NCBI GenBank assembly: GCA_027922465.2
Contig: BQMF02000069.1
Location: 124,001 to 188,000 of the forward strand
Direction of reading: 5' to 3'
DNA length: 64,000 bases
From: Turritopsis dohrnii
Lineage: Eukaryota; Cnidaria; Hydrozoa; Anthoathecata; Oceaniidae
Part shown: positions 32,633 through 43,298 of the stretch, piece by piece
Layout: each line of letters begins with the position of its first letter
Numbering within the stretch: position 1 is the first letter of the stretch
Translations under genes and position numbers: made by a program
The notes under the pieces: generated by a model
The model's input: only the letters and a program-made list of their open reading frames with translations
The model's database searches: none
What the model was told of the DNA's origin: nothing

Positions 32633-35157
32633 ACACTCAGGGGCGGATCTAGGATTTTTTAAGGGTTAGGCAAATTTTTTTTGCCAAACACACATAAGGG
32701 CGCAATCGATGAAATTCACGCCAGTTTACGCCCAATCTAATACATACTTTTCGAAGTGTAAAAAATATTAACTCGAATTCATTCGTCCTAACGTAAGGAG
32801 TGTTACAATGCAAGCCTGTATTGTTGCACTAATGGAATAAGGGAAATAAACAAAAGAAAACTAATTGAGTATGAATGGAATGTATTGAACTACGTTAAGT
32901 AAGCCAAAATAATATTTTCTGCCAGATTGGAGGTAAAGTAAATAACCAATAAATTACTTCATCTGTTATCTTCTTCATTTTCTTGATTGCTTGTACATGA
33001 ACAGGAAGAATCCACCAAATGAAAACATACTTGTAATGAATCAAATAAATAAATTTTCAATCACCTATACCATGATAGATTGGAGCACTCAGATAAATAC
33101 ATGATATTTTATCTATGTACTGGTCAAGATGGTCAGATAGAAAGAAAAGAAAAGAAATTATGTCAAGAAATAGAGTGAAATGACCAAAATCAAAGTTAGA
33201 GACAAGCTCCTTGATCATTATCCGGCAGCAAAATAAAAACAGATTTCTGCACTATGCGTTCATCAAATCAAATAGTATACCCTACCCTAAAAATGATCCA
33301 TGGTTAAATAATGTCAACCACAATATAGTAAAAGATGGTGTTTCCAGAAATCCCTGAGACAAGTCCAAGAACCTATATATATAAAACTACACAACAACAG
33401 ATAAATTATGTACTGCTTCCTCTTTAATAAGAGCTACAGCATTTTTTTCAGAATTTAATGTAGCATAGGAAACAAGAAGTCATACTAAAACATTATGTAA
33501 TTACCTTTTTCAAAAGAAGACATAACGTAGGTGGTTTTTGTAAAATGAAAGAATAACTCCAAAGATGTTAAAGTGTTCCTGCATCCAAAATGATATTTCG
33601 AGGGATGATAGAATGCACAAAGTTGTTTCAGAAGTCTTATAGTTTTTGGAAATTCTGTTTCCTTGGGCAGATATTTTGATTTAAAAATCATAAAATGATA
33701 CAATACATAATTATGATGTAATAAGATGTTTATTCTTTGTTTATGTGTATAAACTCTCAATATATTATAACTTCATTTTCTTATCACTCACTCAGAGTGA
33801 AAGCCCTTTCTCTCTATAGTAAATTAAAAAGATATAGTATTAATCATAACTTGCGATGAGAAGTTTAACCTATATACTATCTATCTTTTATTATCTATCT
33901 ATCTATCTATCTTTTATTATATATATATATATCATAATATGCATTGCATAAAGTGAATGTAAGATTTCAAAAATTAAACACATATCTCAGAAACTGGAAG
34001 TAAGTTATACTAACAAGAGGCTTTTTGATCTCTATCGTATTGGTTCATACCATTTTGGACACAGGATCCTCTTAAAGTTCTTAAATTCAAAACCAGACAG
34101 TCATCTCGAACCAAGAAAAATTATGCTGAACTGTACAAATAAGTTACCAGGTAGAGATACTGGTGCTAAAAAAACCATGCAGCTGCCTACGCAAAAAAAA
34201 CTCAGAAAAATAACAATGACTTTGTGTATTATAAACTCAGTCATTCAAACGTAATTTCATAACATTTACAGATGCATTTTTGGTTAACAGAAACAGATAC
34301 CAAAAATATTTATATACATCATTAATCAATAAAAAATAGGCTTCGGTTCAGTTGACACAAACAAACTTATATATACATAGCTGAGCTAATAATTAACTGT
34401 CGTCATACTTATGGTCAACGAATTATGGTGCTAATAATCCATGCTAATCGTAATCATTTATATTGCATAAAATAATAAAACACTTGCTTTAAAGCAGCCA
34501 CAATGTTTTCATTTCGCAAAAGCAAAAGAAGAGACACAACTCGAAAAAAAATGTTTTTCCTAGATTTTGAAGTCAGTTTTCAACAGATGTATTAAGTGAA
34601 TTCAAAATTTCCTAATTAAAACTTCATTACTGCTATCAAAAGCTGCAAAGATGTTTTCTAGCGAATCCATGTTGAACTGGGTCTAATTCGAAGGTCCCCC
34701 GGTCGTTTTGTGCAGATTTGGTGACCATTCATTCAATAAAGTGTGTAAACCTATGGTTGTACCTTCTTTTCTTCTGGTTCATTCATTTAAAGTGTGTAAA
34801 CCCATGGCTCCTTAGGCAAATTTTCTTCGCCTAAGGTGAGCGTTAGGCACTAGTCTGTGTTGTCAATGTGACTATGAGAAGTCATTTTCCGGGCAGAGAT
34901 CAATACCTATAAACTCAAGCTGTAAAAAACATTAATTTGTAACATCATGGCGCGCGCCGCGCCTCGCCGTAGAATAATCCTATTTTGCGAAAGAAAGGAT
35001 CGGGCGGATTGATGCGGAATCTCTCGATATTTTCGATTACTTTCTGGTTATTGTAATACAATACCTTTTTCATACAATTTTGTGAAAAACATTATTTAAC
35101 TGATTTTGGGTTAGGCATTTGCCTAAGTTGCCTAACCCTGGATCCGCCCCTGACACT
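32633..35157. mobile_element. hAT-like element with CAGGGGCGGATC ends
   Basis: The element 32638-35152 starts CAGGGGCGGATCTAGG and ends with the complement (CCTGGATCCGCCCCTG). It is flanked by ACACT on each side (32633-32637, 35153-35157). These termini are a widespread hAT-type signature. The apparent target duplication is 5 bp rather than 8 bp. Subterminal GTTAGGCA motifs recur near both ends. ORFs inside (for example 33485-33760, minus) are not recognisably transposase, so it is probably non-autonomous. Confidence 0.75.
33885..33935. repeat. (CTAT)n and (TA)n microsatellite
   Basis: CTATCTATCTATCTATCT followed by a TATATATATATA run. Confidence 0.9.
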
Positions 35158-35330
35158 ATAACAACATTACATTACATATTTTCATACATTTTAAACATAC
35201 ACGCTTTTTTAATAAACAGCACTTTTATAAGCAACACTAGGCTGAAATCGGCTGTAAAATAAGCAAAACCTAAGCAACAATTGAGCCTGAAATTCTTTTC
35301 TGAGAATCTATAACTGACATGAAATATAGT

Positions 35331-35620
35331 GCAGCGATGGTGTAGTGGTTAGTACCTTTGAGTGCGACCGCTGCGACCCGTGTTCGAGTCCAGTCATGTC
35401 GTATCTCAATACACCACTCCGATGCGCTTTAAAAGCAGCGTGTCAGCCCATTAGGAGCCATCGACTGACTGCACACTGGCCTTCGGGCAAGTTAGAGCAA
35501 TGCTATACGTATCTCTGGCGGTAAGTCAACTAATAGTTGCAAGTCGGCGGGCGGAAGAACCAACCATTACGGATGGAAGCCCAAGGACTAAAAACTCCCG
35601 TTACTTACTTACTTACTTAC
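35331..35620 (+). mobile_element. tRNA-derived SINE, plus orientation
   Basis: The head is tRNA-like: GGTGTAGTGGTTAGTACC works as an A box and GTTCGAGTCC as a B box, 34 bp apart, so an internal Pol III promoter is visible. About 200 bp of body follows, then a (TTAC)n tail ending at 35620. A diverged copy in opposite orientation lies at 41164-41450. Confidence 0.8.
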
Positions 35621-36250
35621 ATATGTTTCTACAAACAGGTTTTATGATAATGTAACTATGCTTTAAACTTCTACAACGTTTTAAGCGTTATAATTTCATG
35701 CTTGAAAACACTGTTTGAGTGGTTTTTTGTCTATTCTATTTTATCAAATCAAGTTTTGGCTCAATAAAGTTTGGTTCCGTTGGGACACTGCAATAAGTTC
35801 AGCATTATTTTCACATCAAATGTAATGGCTTTGAATAATGTATAACTAAATCCACTATAAAATTATTTATAAAGTAACCTCCGGTTTTTTAAAAATTGCA
35901 AATGGTTGAAAAGTCTAAAATGTTCAAAGTAATAGCATCTTTGCTGCAATATTCCAACAACTAATGAAAATTTTCCATTAAATATATATATTTTTGAAAT
36001 CATCAAAGAATAAGGTTTCAAATGATATAAAAATTAAATATACGTGACTTTTGTATAAAAAATTTGTTTTTTTCATCTTCTGTTTTCTTCTTTCTTTTTC
36101 TTTTTCTTTTTTTGTTTTTTTTTATTTTTGTAGAATATTATGCTTTTTAATTTCTATCCAACGATACCAAATTTGTTAAAATTGGTTCAGTATTGAGCAA
36201 ATGGCAAGCAAATCTTAAAAGTGTGCACACTATTTTTAAACAGACTTTAA

Positions 36251-37480
36251 TATGTTGGTATTTCAGCAATGTCAGCGTCTACAGTTCTAACACATTTATA
36301 AACATAAACAATATTCTGCGCTAAATTAAAGACCTGTGATGGATTTTTAATGCAAATACCAGACCCACTTAATGTTTCTTCTGAAAAATTTTAGTGTCAT
36401 AAGTTTGCGACGATTGTGACTACGAGTCTTGTGAAAGATGTTCATCATTGTCATCAAGGTACTGCCCCACCATCTTCATTAAAGAGGAATGCCAATTCGC
36501 TTTGTCGCCGATTTGGTGGTTGATAAAAAACAAATTCTGGATAAGTCGTCCCTGCAGAGAAACAAATACGACTTTAATCTTGTTGTGAACTTCTGTACAT
36601 ATTTGCCAGCAACAAAATCCTGATCTCTCATATATATGAATTATAATACTCTCATCATTTTTTCTTTTGCTGCTTTGTCGTTCTCCATCCTATGTTTGAC
36701 TTAAACTAAGTTCTTGTCTCCTTCTTTTTTTTATATATTTTTCTGTATACCATAAAATCTGATTTTTTAGTATATAATACAGAATAATGGCAACACTAAC
36801 TGAACTGGCTTGATGGATGGATCTTTTACTCTGATTAACGTTTAGTTTTCTTGGGCCTTTCTTTTCTCTCTTTTCTTTTTGGCTCGTTCAATTTTGGTGA
36901 CGTCAGTACAATGTTCATAACACACTTTTGGGTGATATTGCAACCTTTCTTAGTTTTCGCGTAAATGCTCTACTCTACTCGATACTAACGTAGTTTCTAA
37001 TCTTCCGTAGTTTGTAATCATCAATACTTTTTTGTACACGTAGCAAAGGTTTTCAAATGTTTTACTAGTAAACTACCTTAATTCTCTTCTAACACTTATT
37101 CGCTGGTAATCTAACTATTTTCTTCTTATTGCTTATGTCATGTTTGCAGTCGCAAAGTTTTCCTTTTTGTGCTTGTGATTTAGTGCGTCTATTGATGATT
37201 GGCAGCACAAATACAAAATTGTTTAGAATATATGAGCTAAGTGATCTCTGAAAGGATCAATATATCTTTAATATTATTTCGTACCAACAAAATCCAAAAT
37301 AGTTCATATGATACCATCAGTTATGCTTTCACGCAGCTTTAGGAAGTGCGCGGTTAGAGGTGGAATGTCGTATTGCAGATGTCATTCAACCTCAAAAAAA
37401 ATCCTTATGTTTGTAATGGCATCTCGTTCAATATGCCATCCATTTTTTGTAATGCAAGGTTTACTCTACGAAAAGCTTCA
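36251..37480. other. No gene recognised
   Basis: AT-rich non-coding sequence with no clear repeat boundaries. Confidence 0.45.
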
Positions 37481-37538
37481 GTAAATGAGCTACGATTCGT
37501 GGATTGCCTTTTTTTCCATATTTGAAAGTTTCGGGACT

Positions 37539-37913
37539 CTAAACTTTCGATGCATAAAATCTTGCGTTCTGCGCATTGACTGTCCCGCCTATACTAAACA
37601 AGGCATTATCTCCTATCACAATACTCAATATGAAACAGATATTTTGGGCTCGTTGAGAAATCTGAACCATCTGACATAATCTCCGAACTTTATTCGGTTG
37701 AAGGATGATTTTGATATAGCTGTATATTGTACTAGATTGTAACAAACACAATTCCCTTATCGTCAATCGTTGTTTTTCTTTCAAAACTAAGGTAATATAA
37801 AAGGTGCATTTTAATTTCATTTCCGTAGAAAATTTGGTGAACAACACGACAACATTTAGAGCTTGAAAAAAACTAATTTCCATTAATAGCGTTTTTAATT
37901 GATCGTCATTCAA
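37539..37913 (-). pseudogene. Possible degraded mariner/DDE_3-type transposase fragment
   Basis: On minus, the frame includes RRLCQMVQISQRAQN and NALFSIGGTVNAQNARFYAS. The latter resembles the F-S-D-E-A-x-F-x-x-x-G-x-V-N-x-x-N-x-R region of mariner-like transposases, but the catalytic SDEA reads GDNA. If correct, it is a long-dead copy. The match is short, so confidence is low. Confidence 0.3.
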
Positions 37914-38201
37914 TTAACGAGCGTATCAAAGAAAACAATCTTGAATGTCGTTAAATGTCTTTTAAGATGTATGCATTATTATATTTTTGAAAAGAGGAGA
38001 AAAGTTCTTTCGAGCGTTAAAAATCGCATTAATTAGAACAATATTCAAAGAAATGTAAACTGTTTGAGAGTTTTAAAACCCTCTTTTTATAAGGGGACAC
38101 ATACTCACTTTATATCCAAGTAAAATTGGATAATGTTATAGGAATTAGTGTATATTGCAATCTCTATCGAAAATATCTTCATCGAAAATAATGGATTTCT
38201 A

Positions 38202-38267
38202 CAACCTCGTCCCCAGGGTTTCTTGCCTTATCCATTACATCGAAACGACAAGAAGCCCTGGGTGTTC
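38202..38267. mobile_element. Diverged copy of the CCCAGGGCTTCTTGCC palindrome
   Basis: CCTCGTCCCCAGGGTTTCTT and the roughly complementary AAGAAGCCCTGGGTG form an imperfect palindrome matching the cleaner copy at 58238-58310. Confidence 0.6.
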
Positions 38268-38858
38268 CGAATAGCTGCTGCATATTTTGTATTTCTTACA
38301 CAATTCTTTTTATGAGAACCAATTCATAAAAATTCCGATGGTAAAAAACTGATCTAGGGCTGGCTGACCTTTCTTTTTTGACCTTCTTTTCAGCCCGACG
38401 CTTTCGTCTTAGCTTTAAGAACACAGTTTGAGATTTCAGTCTTGTTTTGTTCTTATTCATAGCAACGTCCTAGTTCATGTCAGAGACGCATCTAGGGCTC
38501 AGTCATAATTTGTTGAGGAGAGTTTAGGAATTAAAACAGGACAGATAAACGTGCATGTAATCATCACTGTTCTGCCATTATAAGACTTAATAAGGAAAAT
38601 AAGACTTCCTCCTTGAGAATTATCTTTCAGCTTAATTTTGCTCTATCAGCTTGTATCGGTTTCATATAAGTGATGTCATATCATTTAGTTTCAGACGTAT
38701 CGGCAAGTTAAACATCGGATACTTCGTTGAAGGTGTATTTTTCAGACCCCTAAATAAACTATACAAAATACAAAAAGGAAAACGTATCCCGAATTTCTGT
38801 TTAAACACCATGTTATGACCTAGCCAACAAGTATGGCGTCGTTTTAAAGATTTTAATA

Positions 38859-39032
38859 GGTAAGGCTGATTTCCAGTTCATTCGCTGTGGCCTCACGAAT
38901 GAGTGGACTGATGTTTGATTGGCCGACGAAATCTCTTCACCTGATAGTTCAAATCATTTGAACTACAGAGCGAATGAAAAGCAGTTCACTCAGTCAGGCG
39001 ACCGCAGCGATTGAACTGGAAACCGGCCTTTA
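38859..39032. mobile_element. Palindromic MITE upstream of the glycosyltransferase gene
   Basis: The left arm (AAGGCTGATTTCCAGTTCAT, then CGCTGTGGCC) and right arm (GCGACCGCAGCG, then ATTGAACTGGAAACCGGCC) are imperfect inverted repeats around a central ATCATTTGAACT region. It lies about 250 bp before the glycosyltransferase start. The stretch 37920-38850 is otherwise featureless. Confidence 0.6.
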
Positions 39033-39287
39033 GAATGGAATTAGTAAATGAATATTACTAAATAATAGAAATTTGTAATTCTTAAGACAATAGGATACGT
39101 AAAAGCGATGGGAAACTGACAACTATAAAGAAATTTTTTTTATCAAAATAACGTCTATGCAGGAGTGCATTGTCATGAAGATCATCGTCATGTAATTGAG
39201 TATATCTTTCGTAGGTAATGACAAATTGCTTAGAAAATTAAAGTGCTTAAAAATGTGAATAATACGGATAGGCTGTTTGTTTCTGTA

Positions 39288-42200
39288 ATGATTCGTTACG
39301 ATGGAATACGATTGTTGGTTTTTGTTTGTATAGTACAACTTCTGTTGATCAGTTATTATCACTGGAATAATGGTAAAGAGCGTGTGAACCTTGTATCTAA
39401 ACACGATGATTTCAAAATGGGAAGACAACTATTTGAGAAATATTCAGAAAGAAATGGTGATGAAGGAAATACAAAACTACTCCGAGAAGTGTTTGAAAGA
39501 AATAGGAAAGTGAACGCAAATTTGTTGACGAACCAACAAGAAGATATTATAAAAAATAGAAGTTCTTTTGTTGATAGTGATGAATACCTGGTGTCCTGGT
39601 GGAATGAGATTTTTCAGAATCAACATGAACTGAAAAACAGAAGAGTAAAATTGTTTCTCGTTGTTTCCACTGCACCAGAAAGATTCGACCGACGGCAGAG
39701 CATACGCAAGACCTGGTGGAGGAAATGCAAGCAATCTTCACGGGTAAATAACTATAGTTTGCTCATGGATGTAAACATATATGTACGAAGATTCTATGAC
39801 GCTATCTTGATATCTGGAGCCATATTTACATATTCTTAATTTTGCTTTAGGGATGTTTTAAAATCGCTTTTGAAAAAAAATTGAAAAAGTTGAGACAAGA
39901 TTTATTGCTGTAGATATATAGAAGTTTTTAGTTTTTCTCTTCATATACGTTCTTGATAAACCTTCTAATATAATTTGGGATCAGCACATACTTGTCGCAG
40001 TTGTCGCGCTCGAAGCTACTAACTTTCGGTGTGAAGGCTGCTTAAAAGTCATGTATGAAATAGGTCACATACTTTTGTTTTGTTTTAATTTTCCTAGGTA
40101 CATTGTATATTCTTCACAAGTGGTGTCATTGATGACGAAAAGGTCAAGCTAAACTTGATCAATGAGAACAAAATTTACAACGATATTTTAGTTTATCCCT
40201 ACAAAAACGAATTTAATTTTGGTCCAAGATTTCTTTATCAGATGAAATGGTCTTACCCTATGGATTACAAATTCTTTATGAGAGTTGACGATGATGTATA
40301 CATATGCATCCATCGATTGTTACTCGATCTGGAGCAAGCTCCGACAACGAATTTGATATGGGCAAATATGGTTTGTGAGAATGGTGCTGTACGACCCGAA
40401 GAAAGTGTGATTATCCTATCTAAAGATGTTATTCAAATGTTCCTATCTCAGGAAGAAGAAACGTTCTATTGCCATCCGTTTATTGGACAACAACTTTCTA
40501 TTTGGGTAAAGCAACTGGATCTGTTTTATGTGTTTTACCATGACAACAGATTAAAACATGCATCAGAGATTTCAATGAATTCACACATACTGGATAATTG
40601 TGAAACCGCTATTGCAATACATGGGGTCAGTTCTGATCAAATGCAAGATATATGGTCTAAAAAAGAACCCAATGCATTTCCATTGTTTAATATAATACCC
40701 CTTGAACAGCATTGTGGATTTAAGTTTACATACGATTGGTCAAATTTCTATGAACCATGGAGACACGCCCCAAAATTATGCTCTAATAATCCGAAGTGGG
40801 ATATCGAGTACCCGATAATCGGTGATGATCTTCTTCTTAGTAAAACCAAAAAAACTCATAAAAGCCGAATTGAAAAAGTATTGACGTGGAGAGATCTCCA
40901 CAAAAAGATATCCAAGGAAATTCAAACAAAAGCTAATGAAACATCTTGGTGGACATTTGAAAACCATCCATCAAGCAATGTGAAAGACCTGTTGAAATTA
41001 AAAATGATCATAATAGTATCAACAGCTCCTCAAAGGTTTGAGAGGAGGGATGCCATAAGAGATACTTGGTGGAAATCATGTCAGAAGTCAGAAGAAGTAG
41101 GTGATGATATAGTCAACCTTCGTTCCCAAGGTTTCTTCGCTTTTTTGATGCAAAATACGTATCTAAGTAAGTAAGTAACTGGGAAATTTTTAGGCCTTGG
41201 GCTTCCGTCCGTAATGATCGGTTCTTCTTCTCGCCGACATGCAAATATAAGTTGACTTACCGCCAGAAATATGTATAGCATTGCTCTAACTTGCCCAAAG
41301 GCCAGTGTGCAGTCAGTCGATGGCTCCTAATGGGCTGATATGCTGCTTTTAAAATGCATTTGAGTGCAGTATGGAAATACAACATGACTGCACTGCAACA
41401 CGGGTCACAGCGGTCACACTCGAAGGTACTAACCACTACACGATCGCTGCAAAAAGGCAAAAAACCCTCGGGATGAGGTTGATGATGTAATATTTCAATC
41501 AAACAATCTTAAGATACAGTCAAACTGAAATGTTGTTTTGCTTTTCCTTTTTAAAGTTATAGTTATATTCATTTGACATTTATGACATAAGATTTCATGG
41601 TAGATATTATTATTTGATTTCATTTAGATTCGCTGTTTATTTTTCACTGATGGTATAATCGATGATGACAACTTGAAGCAACAATTGATAATGGAATATG
41701 AAAAACACCAAGACATTCACATCCAGCCGTTTTCCAGTGGTTTGAAATTCGGCCAGCGTTTCTTATACCATATGCGTTGGGCGGCTTTGAATTACGAATT
41801 CGATTATTTCATGCGCCTTGATGACGATCAGTTCTTATGTTTTGACCAGCTAGTTGAAGATTTAAAATCTGCACCTGTCTCAAGTATGATTTGGTCTCAC
41901 ATTCATTGCCAAGAAAATCTCGTACGACCAGAAGAAAGTTTCATTGTTATTTCTGCAGATTTAGTAAAGACATTTTTAACACAAGATGCCACTGTTTTAA
42001 AATGCCACCCTCTGGCTGATCAACAAATAGGTGTATGGGTGGAGGAGTTGGGATTGGAGAATATATATTATCATGATCACCGCATACACCATGATCCACC
42101 CGCATCACAAATTTACGAAAGGTTTCTTCATAAGTCAATATGTAAAAGTTATATAGCCTTGCATGGCACTTATCCAAAGGAAATGAGACTCTTTTGGCAA

Positions 42201-42623
42201 CACGACAGTGATGAGCAAGTAAGCTATACTGACAGGCGTATAGTACCATTTTCCTCTTACTGCATTTACGAGCAGATGATGAACTGGAAGTTATTCGACC
42301 CGGTTTGGTTATATGAACCTAAAGTATGCTCGACCAATCCGGTGTGGGACACAAAAACAACCATGAATTTTAATGAGTTTTATATGGGACGAGAAACGAA
42401 ATTAAACGGTCGATCAGAACCAGAAAAAGTACATTTCTCTGAAAATCATGCCGAGAATTCTGTAATACAACTCAAGGATGAGAACTTCGTTAATTCAGAA
42501 GAAACCCAAAAGTTGGTGTTGAGCTACCAACAAGTTATTGACGAACTTTCCAGGCAAAACGCAATGCTGATTGAAGAAAACTTAAGACTGAAAAAGATTA
42601 CCAATTTGAATAATAACAGCTGA
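39288..42623 (+). CDS. Tandem two-domain GT31-like glycosyltransferase
   Basis: There are three exons: 39288-39743, 40098-41096 and 41628-42623 (816 codons). The ATG at 39288 is preferred because MIRYDGIRLLVFVCIVQLLL then gives a type II signal anchor, as expected for a Golgi enzyme. Domain 1 has LFLVVSTAPERFDRRQSIR-KTWW and the metal-binding FFMRVDDDVY. Domain 2 repeats this with IIIVSTAPQRFERRDAIR-DTWW and YFMRLDDDQF. Each domain has a late RPEES segment and a conserved CHP motif. The two introns fall at equivalent positions within each domain, which indicates that the second domain arose by internal duplication. A coiled-coil-like tail (LSYQQVIDELSRQNAMLIEE) closes the protein. The family transfers a sugar (often Gal or GlcNAc in beta-1,3 linkage) from a UDP-sugar. 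The donor and acceptor here cannot be told. Confidence 0.8.
41164..41450 (-). mobile_element. tRNA-derived SINE, minus orientation, in glycosyltransferase intron 2
   Basis: This is the reverse-orientation relative of the SINE at 35331-35620. It ends at 41450 with the tRNA-like head (GTGTAGTGGTTAGTACC on minus) and starts at 41164 with the complementary GTAA tail. The B box is degraded here, so this copy is probably transcriptionally dead. Confidence 0.8.
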
Positions 42624-42629
42624 AGATAT

Positions 42630-43290
42630 GACGCCAAAAATCTTACTAGTATGCCCATCAGCTTTTTTATGTGATGCCTAAAAGGTTTGTTTTTAATAAA
42701 TAATGATTATTTTAGTTGTTTTCTTTGGAAACCCAACTTTTCGGTTAAGATAGTGTTATCTTATTTCTCTTCGATTATCATATGAGCAATATATATCTCT
42801 AAATAATTATCACTTGACAATATTATTCCAAAACGTCGAGGGTTGCTTGGACAAGTGAATTAAAATGAAGAATATAATATAAATGGACCTAAGGCGAGTC
42901 GCGAGTTCACGAAGATGTTTATTACTCTAGAGTACATCAGTAATTAAAACAAAAATTCAAAACGAGGCAAACAGCTGCTGTGGCGTGAGTTCGGAAAAGG
43001 TCCGCTTGTGGAGTTTCACTCTACTCGCGAAATAAAGTTTGTGGCTATATTCACAGTTTGTACATTGACACGACATAAACTACCTTGAAATACCAGACTT
43101 ATATGTTTTCTTGCAAGAAAAGTGATGATGTAGCATATTTTGTTAAAGGCCAGTTTACACTGCGAGAGCTTAATTTTAAAAACTAGAAACGAAGCCAAAA
43201 CTCGAATAAACATTAGGAATTTGGGAAAGAGGTCAAGGTATGATAAAAACAACTAGTGAGTTCATTGGGACTGGTGACAAAGTTATCTTT
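42630..43290. other. Intergenic, no gene recognised
   Basis: This lies between the convergent glycosyltransferase and protease genes. It contains an AAAGGCCAGTTTACACT motif at 43146 like the end of the palindromic MITE at 38859. Confidence 0.45.
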
Positions 43291-43298
43291 CAGTATGA

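Larger units (their letters stand above)
32164..36250. mobile_element. 4.1-kb TTAA-flanked element with about 280-bp TIRs
   Basis: TTAA flanks both ends (32164-32167, 36247-36250). The termini are inverted repeats starting AGTCTGTTTAAAAATAGTG, and similarity continues for about 280 bp on each side (32168-32448 versus 35963-36246). TTAA target choice fits Kolobok or piggyBac. The TIR length favours Kolobok, but no transposase is visible. A hAT-like element (32638-35152) and a SINE (35331-35620) sit inside it, so it is the oldest of the three. Confidence 0.75.

Noticed and set aside
33485..33760. hAT transposase ORF inside the CAGGGGCGGATC element
   Set aside because: The 91-codon translation shows no hAT dimerisation or RNase H motifs.
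35331..35400. A functional tRNA gene
   Set aside because: A and B boxes are present, but the flanking sequence does not give a full cloverleaf by eye. The SINE body and tail, plus a second copy, show it is a SINE head.
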